The notes: a model not told the origin generated them from the letters alone. Positions 41,194 through 49,679 are shown, counted from the stretch's first letter. The stretch: DNA of 64,000 bases from Lysobacter_I brunescens (GCF_042677005.1 NZ_JBHTIF010000007.1:1-64000), one strand, 5' to 3'. Numbers and translations are program-made.

Positions 41194-41241
41194 CGCCGGC
41201 TTACCCTGCCATCCCGGCAGCTGGGCAACACCGAGAACCTC

Positions 41242-41508
41242 ATGGTCAAGATTCGCCTTACCCGTGGCGGCGCCAAGAAGCGCCCGTTCTACCACATCAT
41301 CGTCACCGACAGCCGCAGCTCGCGTGACGGTCGCAACATCGAGCGTCTGGGTTACTACAACCCGATCGCCACCGGCAACGAGAAGCGCGTTGAGCTCGAT
41401 CTCGATCGCACCAAGCACTGGGTCGGCCACGGCGCTCAGATGACCGACAAGGTCGCCGATCTGTTCAAGCAGGCCCAGAAAGCTGCTGCCGCCCAGGCCC
41501 CGGCCTGA
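41242..41508 (+). CDS. rpsP: 30S ribosomal protein S16
   Basis: The 88-residue protein begins MVKIRLTRGGAKKRPFYHII and continues with SRSSRDGRNIERLGYYNP and DRTKHWVGHGAQMTDKV, the S16 signature. It binds 16S rRNA early in 30S assembly. It heads the rpsP-rimM-trmD gene order kept in most gammaproteobacteria, with its own TATAAT promoter. Confidence 0.98.
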   Translation: MVKIRLTRGGAKKRPFYHIIVTDSRSSRDGRNIERLGYYNPIATGNEKRVELDLDRTKHWVGHGAQMTDKVADLFKQAQKAAAAQAPA

Positions 41509-41561
41509 GGCACCCCGGCCGCGCGGATCGCGCGGCCGACTTCCGAATACCCGATTCCCGC

Positions 41562-42074
41562 ATGACCGACCCGACGCGCCGCATCCTGATAGGCAGGATC
41601 CACGGCGCGTTTGGCGTTCGTGGGGAAGTGAAACTCGAATCCATGACCGAGCCCCAGGGCAACCTGGTGCGCTACCAGCCGTGGATCCTCCGCGATGCGG
41701 CCGGCCGCGAGCGCGAGGTCTCCGGCGCGAAGGCGCGACCCGGCGGCAAGGGCCTGATCGGCACGCTGCCCGGCATCGAGGATCGTGATGCTGCCGAGGC
41801 CCTGCGTGGCGCCGAACTCTTCGTTCCGCGCAGCGCGCTGCCGCCACCGAAGGATGGCGAGTTCTACTGGATCGACCTCGAAGGCCTGCGCGTCGAGAAC
41901 CTCGACGGCGTGGACTTCGGCAAAGCCGCCTTCGTCTTCTCGAACGGCGCCAACGACGTGCTGGTGGTCCGCGGCGACCGCGAGCGCATGATTCCCTGGC
42001 TCCGCCCCGACTTCGTCCGCGAACTGGACTTCGGCGCCGGCCGCATCCTGGTCGATTGGGAGGCGGACTTCTGA
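41562..42074 (+). CDS. rimM: Ribosome maturation factor RimM
   Basis: The 170-residue protein has an N-terminal RimM barrel (RILIGRIHGAFGVRGEVKLE; GTLPGIEDRDAAEALRGAEL) and a C-terminal PRC-barrel (YWIDLEGLRVEN; MIPWLRPDFVRELDFGAGRI). It helps 30S head assembly and interacts with S19. It lies 53 bases after rpsP and 14 before trmD. Confidence 0.97.
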   Translation: MTDPTRRILIGRIHGAFGVRGEVKLESMTEPQGNLVRYQPWILRDAAGREREVSGAKARPGGKGLIGTLPGIEDRDAAEALRGAELFVPRSALPPPKDGEFYWIDLEGLRVENLDGVDFGKAAFVFSNGANDVLVVRGDRERMIPWLRPDFVRELDFGAGRILVDWEADF

Positions 42075-42088
42075 CGCCGCCGTCCTCC

Positions 42089-42883
42089 ATGCGCATCGAC
42101 GTTCTCAGCCTGTTCCCTGAATTCGTCTCCCAGGTCGCCAGCCACGGCGTGGTCGGGCGCGCGCAGGAGCGCGGGCTGCTGTCGATCCATGGCTGGAACC
42201 CGCGCGACTACGCCGAGGGCAACTATCGCCGGGTCGACGACCGACCGTTCGGTGGCGGTCCCGGCATGGTGATGATGATCGAGCCGCTGCGCACTGCGCT
42301 GGCGGCCGTGCGCGCGGTCGATCCGAGGCCGACTCGGGTCATCTACATGAGCCCGCAGGGCGCGCCGCTGACCCAGGCCAAGGCCCGCGAGCTGGCCGGG
42401 CTGGAGCGGCTGGTCCTGCTGTGCGGCCGCTACGAGGGTGTGGACGAGCGCTTCCTCCAGGCCGAGGTCGACGAGGAGCTGTCGATCGGCGACTACGTGC
42501 TGTCCGGCGGCGAGCTGGCGGCGGCGGTGGTCATCGATGCGACCGCGCGACTCCTGCCCGGCGCCCTGAACGACGCCGAGTCCGCCGCCCAGGACAGTTT
42601 CGAGGGCGAGGGCGGCCTGCTGGACTGCCCGCACTACACCCGGCCGCTGGAGCACCCGTTCGGGGCGGTGCCCCCGGTGCTGCTGTCCGGCAACCATGCC
42701 GAGATCGCGAAATGGCGCCGCAAGCAGTCGCTGGGCCGGACCTGGCTGCGCCGGCCGGAACTGATCGATCGCGACCAACTGTCCAAGGCCGACCGGGCGC
42801 TGCTGGAGGCCTTCCTGACCGAGCAGGCCGCGCCCGCATCGTCCCCGGAGCCGGGTCCGGGTGGTCCCGGCGAACAGGGCTAA
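42089..42883 (+). CDS. trmD: tRNA (guanine37-N1)-methyltransferase TrmD
   Basis: The 264-residue SPOUT methyltransferase has FGGGPGMVMMIEPL, YMSPQGAPLTQ, LVLLCGRYEGVDERF (trefoil-knot SAM site), SIGDYVLSGGELAA and HYTRPLE. It makes m1G37 in tRNAs for Leu, Pro and Arg, which prevents +1 frameshifting. The C-terminus has a Pro/Gly/Glu-rich tail of about 15 residues beyond the usual end. ATG 42089 begins MRIDVLSLFPEF. Confidence 0.97.
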   Translation: MRIDVLSLFPEFVSQVASHGVVGRAQERGLLSIHGWNPRDYAEGNYRRVDDRPFGGGPGMVMMIEPLRTALAAVRAVDPRPTRVIYMSPQGAPLTQAKARELAGLERLVLLCGRYEGVDERFLQAEVDEELSIGDYVLSGGELAAAVVIDATARLLPGALNDAESAAQDSFEGEGGLLDCPHYTRPLEHPFGAVPPVLLSGNHAEIAKWRRKQSLGRTWLRRPELIDRDQLSKADRALLEAFLTEQAAPASSPEPGPGGPGEQG

Positions 42884-42911
42884 GCCCTAGCGCCACAAGG
42901 CTTTTTCTGCC

Positions 42912-42917
42912 TATAAT
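42912..42917 (+). promoter_or_regulatory. -10 element of rplS
   Basis: TATAAT is followed by GGCCGGCTT, nearly the same discriminator sequence as in the rpsP promoter. It lies 105 bases before the rplS start, giving a long leader that could hold regulation. Just upstream, AAGCC and GGCTT (42882-42903) could form a weak trmD terminator running into TTTCT. Confidence 0.6.
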
Positions 42918-43021
42918 GGCCGGCTTGCGTTTGCAGGCAGATCCATCCCGATGCCATGACGCGGGTCCACGTGCACTCGCGCAACAACATGCCTCTCGAA
43001 GGCACCAACAACAGGCCCACC

Positions 43022-43408
43022 ATGAACAAGCCCTCGATCCACACGCTGCTGCAGCAGTTCGAATCCGAACAGATCCAGCGCCAGCTCCCGAACTTCGGTC
43101 CGGGCGACACCGTCATCGTCAACGTCAAGGTCAAGGAAGGCAATCGCGAACGCGTCCAGGCCTACGAAGGCGTTGTGATCGGCAAGAAGAACGCAGGCCT
43201 CAACTCCTCGTTCACCGTCCGCAAGATCTCGCACGGCTACGGCGTCGAGCGTGTGTTCCAGACCCACAGCGCCGCCATCGACTCGGTCGAAGTGAAGCGC
43301 CGCGGTGATGTGCGTGCGGGCAAGCTGTACTACCTGCGCAACCTCACCGGCAAGAAGGCCCGCATCAAGGAAGACCTGTCGATGCACACCAAGACCAAGG
43401 CCCAGTAA
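43022..43408 (+). CDS. rplS: 50S ribosomal protein L19
   Basis: The 128-residue protein has the L19 signatures FGPGDTVIVNVKVKEGNRER, VQAYEGVVIGKKNAGLNSSF and RRGDVRAGKLYYLRNLTGKK. It sits at the 30S-50S interface. ATG 43022 (MNKPSIHTLL) matches the family N-terminus; an in-frame extension upstream has no similarity. A terminator follows at 43451. Confidence 0.97.
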   Translation: MNKPSIHTLLQQFESEQIQRQLPNFGPGDTVIVNVKVKEGNRERVQAYEGVVIGKKNAGLNSSFTVRKISHGYGVERVFQTHSAAIDSVEVKRRGDVRAGKLYYLRNLTGKKARIKEDLSMHTKTKAQ

Positions 43409-43450
43409 CAGGCTTGGTATTGGCGGCCACGCCAACGAATATCGAAACGG

Positions 43451-43474
43451 AACGGCCACCTTCGGGTGGCCGTT
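43451..43474 (+). terminator. Terminator of rplS
   Basis: AACGGCCACC and GGTGGCCGTT form ten-base arms around a TTCG tetraloop, 42 bases after the rplS stop and just ahead of the convergent DUF3667 gene. The following bases CTGCATT give only a weak T-tract. Confidence 0.75.
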
Positions 43475-43490
43475 CTGCATTGGAGGCGCC

Positions 43491-44276
43491 TCAAGCGAGG
43501 ATCTCGCCCGCCAGTGCGATGACGATCCCGATGGCGAGGCTCAGGATGCCGATGACGACGAAATAGCCGATGGAAGTGGCCAGCGCGCGCAGCAGCGGGC
43601 CGATCCAGTGTCCCGGCGTGCGGAACGCGTCCCACAGCGCGAACACCTGGTAGACGAGGAAGAAGAGGGTCATCGCCAGCATCAGCGGTCCGAACAGCGG
43701 GCCGCCGTTGACCAGCATGTGCACGGGAATGAGCACGAGGTTGATGACGCACATGAAGGCGAAGATGAAGGCATTGATCGCGAGATGCTCGCCGTAGCTG
43801 CGATGCCGTCCCATGATCAGCCAGCTCATCAACGCGATCAGTGGCAACTGCGCGACCAGCCCCAGCGAGTAGTTCTGCAGCAGCGCCTTCATCGTCGCCG
43901 TGGCGCCTTTGGTCTGCTCGGGCGTCATGCCGGCGGTCATCGGCGTGAAATCGAAGTCGAACTTCGCGTAGGCCAGCGCGCACAGGCCCGCGAGGATCAT
44001 CAGCAGCGTGAGCGGGTTGAAATAGCGGACGCGGTGGCCGTCGAGATAGGCGTTCATCGTCCGGCCGGGGCGTGTGGCGAGCGCGAAGATCGTCACCAGG
44101 AAGCCGCGATCGACATGGAACACCGCGTGCGGGATCTCATGCAGCAGGTGCGGCAGGGTCAGCCGATGGGTCTCGATGCGCTGTCCGCAGGCGTGGCAGT
44201 AGGCGCCTGCGGCCGTGGTGCCGCAATTGGCGCACGCAGCACCGATGTGCGGCGCGGATTGGTTGTGCTGGCTCAT
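43491..44276 (-). CDS. DUF3667 family membrane protein with zinc-ribbon N-terminus
   Basis: The 261-residue protein has two CxxC pairs near the N-terminus (CANCG and CHACG), forming a likely zinc ribbon on the cytosolic side. HEIPHAVFHVDRGFLVTIFAL and RPGRTMNAYLDGHRVRYFNP follow, the DUF3667 core. About five membrane helices fill residues 90-258. The function of this family is unknown. It is transcribed alone, convergent with rplS. Confidence 0.85.
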   Translation of the reverse strand: MSQHNQSAPHIGAACANCGTTAAGAYCHACGQRIETHRLTLPHLLHEIPHAVFHVDRGFLVTIFALATRPGRTMNAYLDGHRVRYFNPLTLLMILAGLCALAYAKFDFDFTPMTAGMTPEQTKGATATMKALLQNYSLGLVAQLPLIALMSWLIMGRHRSYGEHLAINAFIFAFMCVINLVLIPVHMLVNGGPLFGPLMLAMTLFFLVYQVFALWDAFRTPGHWIGPLLRALATSIGYFVVIGILSLAIGIVIALAGEILA

Positions 44277-44350
44277 TCCACCTGGTCCGGACGTGCGATT
44301 CCCCGTCCCGGACTATAGCCGATCGTCCAGTCCGGATCGTTCGGAGTCGA

Positions 44351-45376
44351 TCAGCGCCTGGGTTCGCAATCGGCCTGCTCGTCGCGACCGAACAATCCAC
44401 CGAGGAAGCCCTTGTCCTCGCAGGGCGGTTTCTTCGGCTGCGGCGGTGGCGCGCGCCGCGCGAGCGCCGCCTGCTTCGCCTGCCGGGCCTGAGCGTACTT
44501 CGCGCGCAGTTGCGGCAGCATCGCCAGCGCGGCCTTCTCGCCTTCGACGATCGCGCGAGCGCGCTGTTCGAAATCCGCCGGGCCGATGTCGTTCACGCGC
44601 GGGCGGATCACGATGTCGGCGCGCGACAGTTCCTGCTCGCCGAGCTTCTGGCCCATGATCGTGATGGTCTGGTTGACCACGCCGAGCATGCTGTCCGGCG
44701 TCTTGCCGGTGACGCGGGTGGAGATGTCCACCGCGATGACGAAGTCCGCGCCGAGCTGGCGCGCGGCGTCCACGGGAACCGGGCTGACCAGGCCGCCATC
44801 GACATAGAGCGCATCGCCGATCTTCACCGGCTCGAACACGCCGGGAATACTGCACGAGGCGCGCACGGCCTGGCCGACATTGCCGCGCACGAAGATCGTG
44901 CGCTGCCCGGTGGCGAGCTGGGTAGCGACGGCCGCGAACGGTTTTTTCATCCTGTCGAACGGGCGCTGCCCGATCGTGCGGTTGACGTAGTCCTGCAGCG
45001 CCTGGCCCTTGAGCACGCCGCCGGAGAACAGGCTGAGGTCGCGGATGCTGGCTTCGTCCAGCGCAACTGCGTGCTGCTGCATCTGGAAGGCGTCCATGCC
45101 GCTGGCGTAGAGCGCGCCGACCACGCTGCCGGCGCTGGTGCCGGACACCACTTCGGGTTTGAAGCCATTGGCTTCGAGCATCTTGATCACGCCGATGTGC
45201 GCGAAGCCCTTGGCCGCGCCGCCGCCGAGGGCGAGGCCGATGCGCACCTTCACTGGTTGCGGTGCGGGCGTCGGGCTCGCGACCGGTGCGGGAGGCGTCG
45301 GGCGGGTGTTGTCCTGGCCGCAGCCTGCGAGCAGGGTGAGCGAGAAGGCGAGGGCGAAGCAGCGCAGCGAGGTCAT
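44351..45376 (-). CDS. Patatin-like phospholipase lipoprotein (RssA-like)
   Basis: The 341-residue protein has a lipoprotein signal ending LLAGC (Cys19), then a Pro/Thr linker. The patatin domain has oxyanion motif LALGGGAAKGFAHIG, nucleophile GTSAGS and Asp of the Ser-Asp dyad in YVDGGLVSPVP. The C-terminal tail is Lys/Pro-rich with two Cys. It is expected to hydrolyse acyl esters in lipids from an envelope-anchored position. ATG 45376 is the start giving the lipobox. Confidence 0.92.
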   Translation of the reverse strand: MTSLRCFALAFSLTLLAGCGQDNTRPTPPAPVASPTPAPQPVKVRIGLALGGGAAKGFAHIGVIKMLEANGFKPEVVSGTSAGSVVGALYASGMDAFQMQQHAVALDEASIRDLSLFSGGVLKGQALQDYVNRTIGQRPFDRMKKPFAAVATQLATGQRTIFVRGNVGQAVRASCSIPGVFEPVKIGDALYVDGGLVSPVPVDAARQLGADFVIAVDISTRVTGKTPDSMLGVVNQTITIMGQKLGEQELSRADIVIRPRVNDIGPADFEQRARAIVEGEKAALAMLPQLRAKYAQARQAKQAALARRAPPPQPKKPPCEDKGFLGGLFGRDEQADCEPRR

Positions 45377-45498
45377 GCGAACGGAGCGGCCAGCGGACGG
45401 GGGAGGGTTATCATCGCAGCCCGTGGGCAACCCCGGAACTGCCGGCAGGCGCCACCGCCGTCTCCCTGTTCATGCGGCTTGCGCCCGATCGGGCCGTG

Positions 45499-46107
45499 TC
45501 AGGACGCCATCAGCGCTTCGCGGATCGCCGCCGGCAGCTGGATCGCGCGGGCGAAGGCGTCGGCATTGTCGTTGAAGGCGCTGCAGGTCTTCGCGGGGCT
45601 CATGCCGCGCACCTGGGCGATGTCGCGCATGTCCTGTTCGACCATCCGCTGCATCGCGGGGCCGAGCAGCGTGGCGAATTCCTCCGGCGAACGTCCCTGC
45701 TCGGCATAGATCGCCTTTGCCTTCGCGAACTCTTCGGCATGGATGCGCTCGTAGGCGGCGCCGAAACCGGTGATCTCGACGCCGAGCTGTCTGCAATGCG
45801 CCGGTCGCACGCGGGTATTCATGAAATAGGCGCCGAACACCGCCTCGGCGGCGACCCGGGAGCGCTGCCCTGGCGCGGTCTCGCGCATGGTGTCCGCAGC
45901 CTTGGCCGCAGCGACCCGCTTCATCGCATCGGTCTGCGACAGGCCCGGATGTTTCTGCGTCGCTTCGGCGCGCACGTTGTCGACCTGCTGCGTGACATCG
46001 GCAGACGTGGGCTGGTTCCGCTTCTCCAGCCATTTCAGACCTTCGTATCCGGAGAATCCCGCCACGGCGATGCCGACGAGGATCACGGTGATGCCTGCGC
46101 TTTTCAT
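45499..46107 (-). CDS. Hypothetical membrane-anchored protein
   Basis: The 202-residue protein has a single N-terminal helix (4-21, AGITVILVGIAVAGFSGY). A mostly helical, charged domain follows with Cys at AHCRQLG and KTCSAFND. No recognised motif. An in-frame extension upstream runs into the tRNA gene and is not coding, so ATG 46107 is used. It would be periplasmic or peripheral to the inner membrane. Confidence 0.7.
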   Translation of the reverse strand: MKSAGITVILVGIAVAGFSGYEGLKWLEKRNQPTSADVTQQVDNVRAEATQKHPGLSQTDAMKRVAAAKAADTMRETAPGQRSRVAAEAVFGAYFMNTRVRPAHCRQLGVEITGFGAAYERIHAEEFAKAKAIYAEQGRSPEEFATLLGPAMQRMVEQDMRDIAQVRGMSPAKTCSAFNDNADAFARAIQLPAAIREALMAS

Positions 46108-46180
46108 GGAGTGCCTCTTGCGGTGCCCGGCTGGAGTGTAGCAACACGTCCGGCAGCGGCATGGCGGATCGCGAAAGCAA

Positions 46181-46208
46181 AAAAGCCAGGCCGCATGGCC
46201 TGGCTTTT
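46181..46208 (-). terminator. Terminator after tRNA-Leu
   Basis: AAAAGCCAGGCC and GGCCTGGCTTTT form 12-base arms around a four-base loop directly past the tRNA 3' end. In the minus direction the stem ends in a run of T (TTTTTTGC), a strong factor-independent terminator. Confidence 0.88.
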
Positions 46209-46212
46209 CGAC

Positions 46213-46299
46213 TGGTGCCGGAAGTGGGACTCGAACCCACACGCTTTTAAGGGCGGCGGATTTTGAGTCCGCTGCGTCTACCGATTCCGCCATTCCGGC
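46213..46299 (-). tRNA. tRNA-Leu (anticodon CAA)
   Basis: The 87-base gene, with CCA encoded, reads GCCGGAA at the 5' end pairing with TTCCGGC before ACCA. The anticodon stem GCGGA/TCCGC encloses loop CTCAAAA, giving anticodon CAA (46263-46265) for UUG codons. A long variable arm of the class II type (CGCCCTTAAAAGCG region) and T-arm GTGGGTTCGAGTCCCAC confirm Leu. Confidence 0.97.
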
Positions 46300-46357
46300 G
46301 CGGAGGCGAAGTATAGCCGAGGCGGAGCTTCCCGCCGAGGGCAGCTTGCGGAGGCGC

Positions 46358-46960
46358 TCAGGCAGCCTTGTCGAGGCTCAGCTGCTTGCAGGCGTAGACA
46401 TGCCAGCCGTCGCCGAGGTCGTTGAAGATGCCGCAGCGGGTCATCGTCTGCTGGTAGATGTGCAGCGAGACCGCGATGTCGGTGTCGCTGGCGTTGCGGA
46501 TGACGTGGTACTCGTGCGGCGGGATCAGGCTGCCGGCAGAACCGGTGCCGGCGATCAGGCTGCCGACTTCGACGAAGCGGTAGCGGTCGCCGTCGCGCTG
46601 GCCGAGGTCGTACTGGGTGATCTCGAGCTGGCCGTGCCAGACGCCTTCGACGCACCACAGCCCGGAATGATCATGGATGGGCGTGCCCTGGTTGGGCGCC
46701 CAGGTCATGGCGATGACGCCGTAACCGTGTTCGGGGCTCACGTACAGCTCGCGGCGCGCGTAGTGGCCTTCGACGGTCTGCAGCACGCAGTCGGGCAGGC
46801 GCACGGACTGTTCGCGCATCATCCGGCAAAGCGCGCTGCGCAGCGCCTGCACGGTCGCGGCATCGTCCTTGAGTGCGACAGCGGCGTCGATGGCGTCGAT
46901 CAGGATCTGTCGACCGTGGAAATCGAGGGGAGCGTCCGGAACGGGAGCGTGCATGGGCAT
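46358..46960 (-). CDS. Cysteine dioxygenase family protein
   Basis: The 200-residue cupin binds iron through three His: HDHSGLWCVEGVW supplies two, and PPHEYHVIRNAS the third. The Cys in LWCVEG is at the place of the residue that forms the Cys-Tyr crosslink in cysteine dioxygenases, and Tyr occurs in LHIYQQT. It is expected to oxidise cysteine (or a related thiol such as 3-mercaptopropionate) to the sulfinate in the cytosol. It is not in an operon with sulfur genes, so substrate choice is open. Confidence 0.88.
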   Translation of the reverse strand: MPMHAPVPDAPLDFHGRQILIDAIDAAVALKDDAATVQALRSALCRMMREQSVRLPDCVLQTVEGHYARRELYVSPEHGYGVIAMTWAPNQGTPIHDHSGLWCVEGVWHGQLEITQYDLGQRDGDRYRFVEVGSLIAGTGSAGSLIPPHEYHVIRNASDTDIAVSLHIYQQTMTRCGIFNDLGDGWHVYACKQLSLDKAA

Positions 46961-47114
46961 GACGAAATCCTATTTCGGCATTCTGCCGGGTTATGAGGCA
47001 GTTTAGCAGTCGAAACAGGCATCGCTGGCGTGACGAACCCGATCATCGTTGCTGCATTGCAACGATGCCGCGGCGTATGCAGGCCGCGTGGCAGGGCGCT
47101 TGTCGCGAGGTCTT

Positions 47115-47291
47115 TCAGCGGCAGCGGAAGCGCACCTGGCCCCAGTCCGAGGTGTAGCGGCGGCTGGCGGCATAACCGCTGGAGCGGCCGTAGCCGGTGC
47201 CGGTGGTGCGTTCGTTGTAGCGGCGCGTCGTGGCCGGCGGGACGACCGTGTTGCGGGCCGGGGCGGTGTGCGTGGTCGGGAAGATGTTCAT
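47115..47291 (-). CDS. Small Arg-rich hypothetical protein (tentative)
   Basis: A frame of 58 codons from ATG 47291, preceded by GGAA, encodes a basic protein rich in Arg, Thr and Tyr, ending DWGQVRFRCR. No family is recognised. It lies alone between the cysteine dioxygenase gene and the metX terminator. The AT-richer start region and good start context favour a real small gene; chance is not excluded. Confidence 0.4.
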   Translation of the reverse strand: MNIFPTTHTAPARNTVVPPATTRRYNERTTGTGYGRSSGYAASRRYTSDWGQVRFRCR

Positions 47292-47411
47292 GGTGTGTTC
47301 CGGGTTTCTGCGTCTTGGTGTGCTGGTAAAGTACAACACCAATTCAAAAGCTGAACGTGCCGGAAGTCACCCCGCCTTCGTCATGTGCCCAAGCGGTTGA
47401 TTCACGTGAAA

Positions 47412-47435
47412 AAGCCCCGGTGCGAACCGGGGCTT
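47412..47435 (-). terminator. Terminator of the metX-like gene
   Basis: AAGCCCCGGT and ACCGGGGCTT form ten-base arms around a four-base loop, 29 bases past the stop. In the minus direction it is followed by TTTCAC after the stem (TTTTT in all). Confidence 0.85.
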
Positions 47436-47464
47436 GTGTCTCGGCGGCGCTTGCAGTGCGAGGC

Positions 47465-48580
47465 TCAGAGCGCGTCGAGGAAATCCCGGACGGCCGGCCC
47501 GAAGCGGGCGATGTCGACGAGGAAGGCGTCGTGACCCTGCGGCGAGGGCAGTTGCAGGCACCGGGCATCGGTGCCGCCAGCGAGCAGGCCGTCGGCGATC
47601 TCCTGCTGCTGCTGCAGCGGGAACAGGATGTCGGTATGCACGCCGATGGCAAGCGCGCGGTTGACGCGCAGCTTCGCCAGGCCGGCCTCGCAGGTGCCGT
47701 GGCAGGATTCGCCGAGATCGAACCAGTCCATCGAGCGGCTGAGGTAGAGGTAGCAGTTCGGATCGAAGCGGCGCACGAAGCGGCGTGCGTGGCCTTCGAG
47801 GTAGCTCTCGACCTCGAATTCCAGGCCGAACGGGTCTTCGCCGATGCGGCGGTCCGAATCCAGGCGCACGCGGCCGAAGCGGCCGTCCCATTCCAGCGCG
47901 GAGCGATAGGTGATCACGCCGAGCTTGCGCGCCATGCGCATGCCGGCCTCGGGATAGGCCTCGTCGCTGTATTCGCCGTTGTTCCAGTTCGGGTCGAGGC
48001 GGATCGCCTCGCGCTGCAGCGAGCGGATCGCGATCGAGAACGGCAGCGCGCGCGCGGCGCCGGAGATGTTGATGTGGGCATGGGCGATGCCCGGGAACTG
48101 CTGCAGGAACGACAGGGCGACCATGCCGCCCATCGAGTTGCCGATCACGCAGGCCAGGCGCTCGAGGCCGAGGCTGCGCAGGACGTGGGCGGCGGCGACC
48201 GCGCAGTCCTCGACCGACAGGTCGGGGAAGCGCAGCCTGTACGGCGTGCCGGTGGCCGGGTCGATCGACGCCGGGCCGGTGGAGCCCTTGCAGCTGCCGA
48301 GCGTGTTCACGCAGAGCACGAACCAGCGGTCGGTGTCGATCGGCTTGCCCGGGCCGAGCATGGCTTCCCACCAGCCGGGCTCGGGATTGCCGGCGTTGCT
48401 GGCGGCATGGGCGTCTGGCGAGAGTCCGGTGAGGATCAGGATCGCGTTGTCGCCGTCGGCATTGAGCTCGCCCCAGGTTTCATAGGCCATCCGGGCGCCG
48501 TGGAGGGCGCCGCCGCGTTTCATCGCGAAGGGCGAGGGCAGGTCGACGAAGCGGCTGCCGGCGGGAATGAATTCGGTCAT
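47465..48580 (-). CDS. metX: MetX-family O-acyltransferase (homoserine or serine O-succinyl/acetyltransferase)
   Basis: The 371-residue alpha/beta hydrolase-fold acyltransferase has ILTGLSPDAHAA, nucleophile VIGNSMGGMVAL, Asp in GVHTDILFP and His in PQGHDAF. It transfers an acyl group from acyl-CoA to an amino acid hydroxyl in sulfur amino acid synthesis. Several xanthomonad members of this family are reported to be serine O-succinyltransferases of cysteine synthesis rather than homoserine enzymes (recalled). The absence of metB or a homoserine dehydrogenase beside it leaves the substrate open. Its start is ATG 48580. Confidence 0.85.
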   Translation of the reverse strand: MTEFIPAGSRFVDLPSPFAMKRGGALHGARMAYETWGELNADGDNAILILTGLSPDAHAASNAGNPEPGWWEAMLGPGKPIDTDRWFVLCVNTLGSCKGSTGPASIDPATGTPYRLRFPDLSVEDCAVAAAHVLRSLGLERLACVIGNSMGGMVALSFLQQFPGIAHAHINISGAARALPFSIAIRSLQREAIRLDPNWNNGEYSDEAYPEAGMRMARKLGVITYRSALEWDGRFGRVRLDSDRRIGEDPFGLEFEVESYLEGHARRFVRRFDPNCYLYLSRSMDWFDLGESCHGTCEAGLAKLRVNRALAIGVHTDILFPLQQQQEIADGLLAGGTDARCLQLPSPQGHDAFLVDIARFGPAVRDFLDAL

Positions 48581-48677
48581 CGGCGCAGTGTAACGGCCGG
48601 GCGTGTCGTCACGGGACACGCGACCATGCCCGATGGTTGTTTCCTTATCGTGTGACGTCCATGTCATGTCGATGTGC

Positions 48678-49679
48678 CTACTGGCTGCCGCGCAGTGCGA
48701 CGCGGATGGGGAGATGGTCGGAGCCGATGTCGGGTCCGCGCTCGGCGTGCACGCGCTGCCAGTGAGGCGAGGCGAGCACATGGTCGATGGGCAGGCCGAA
48801 CACGCGGCCGCCGAAGGGGCGCCAGGTCGGCGCGAAGCCGGTGCTGCGGCGCAGGTCGCGCGTGCGCGGCGAGAGCAGCGCGGTCGACCACGGCGTGGCG
48901 TTGAGATCGCCGACGACCAGGGTCGGCAGTTCGCGGCTGTCGCGCGCGGCGACCTCCAGCAGCAGGTCGCGTTCATGTCGCCAGTGCGGCTGCAGCGGCG
49001 GCATCGGATGGACCGCGATCAGCCGTGTCTGGCCCTGTGGCGTGTCCAGCATCGCGAGCAGGAAGGGGATGTCGTCGGCGCTGGCATGGGTCTCGAACCC
49101 CGCCAGCGGGCGGCGCGAGAGCAGGCCGATGCCGAACGGCGAGTCGTCCGGCAGCAGTTCGCGGTGGGGATAGTCGGGTGCGGCCCTGGCGAGTGCGTCG
49201 GCATAGGCCGGCGAGAGTTCGAGCAGGACGACGACATCGGCCGGCGCCGTGGCCAGCCAGTCGAGCAGCGGGCGTGGATCGCGATTGCCGGCATGGACAT
49301 TCGCGACGACGACGGTCAGCTCGGGCGTGGCCTTGTCGCTGGCGTCCGGCAGCACCGGACTGGCGGTCCACAGCGGCAACGCTGCGAGCGGGATCAGCGC
49401 CCACCAGCGCCGATCGCGATGCGCGGCCAGGCCGATGACTGCGCACAGCACCACCAGCAGGATCGCGAACAGCCATTGCCAGTGCGCGGCGAGGTCGAGC
49501 AGCCACAGCAGGGCCGAGACGGCGGTGGATTCCGTGCTGTCCCCGGTCTCCGGCAGCACCCGGAACAGCAGCGGCAACGCGAGCACGGCGACGCAGCCGA
49601 GCGCGAGCAGCCGCGCCAGGCGGAGGCGACGCAGGCGCTGGCGCCGCCGGTCTCCGGATGCGGTGGGCTGGACGATCAT
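48678..49679 (-). CDS. EEP family protein with N-terminal membrane helices
   Basis: The 333-residue protein has three hydrophobic helices in the first 110 residues (LLALGCVAVLALPLLF; LFAILLVVLCAVIGLAA; ALIPLAALPLWTA). An endonuclease/exonuclease/phosphatase domain follows: VVVANVHAGN, VVVLLELSP, LIAVHPMPP, VVGDLNATPW and GSDHLPIRV. The catalytic domain should face the periplasm. It resembles YafD-type proteins. It lies 10 bases after ccmI, so it may ride on the cytochrome maturation transcript without sharing its function. Confidence 0.85.
   Translation of the reverse strand: MIVQPTASGDRRRQRLRRLRLARLLALGCVAVLALPLLFRVLPETGDSTESTAVSALLWLLDLAAHWQWLFAILLVVLCAVIGLAAHRDRRWWALIPLAALPLWTASPVLPDASDKATPELTVVVANVHAGNRDPRPLLDWLATAPADVVVLLELSPAYADALARAAPDYPHRELLPDDSPFGIGLLSRRPLAGFETHASADDIPFLLAMLDTPQGQTRLIAVHPMPPLQPHWRHERDLLLEVAARDSRELPTLVVGDLNATPWSTALLSPRTRDLRRSTGFAPTWRPFGGRVFGLPIDHVLASPHWQRVHAERGPDIGSDHLPIRVALRGSQ

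Noticed and set aside
39514..41241. Long frame joining ffh antiphase sequence to S16
   Set aside because: Only the last 88 codons match S16; the rest is the wrong frame of ffh plus intergenic hairpins.
42883..43021. Ribosomal protein leader regulating rplS
   Set aside because: The leader is about 100 bases, but I could not find a structure resembling a known ribosomal protein autoregulatory site.
46108..46293. Upstream extension of the protein at 45499-46107
   Set aside because: It would translate the tRNA-Leu gene and its terminator.
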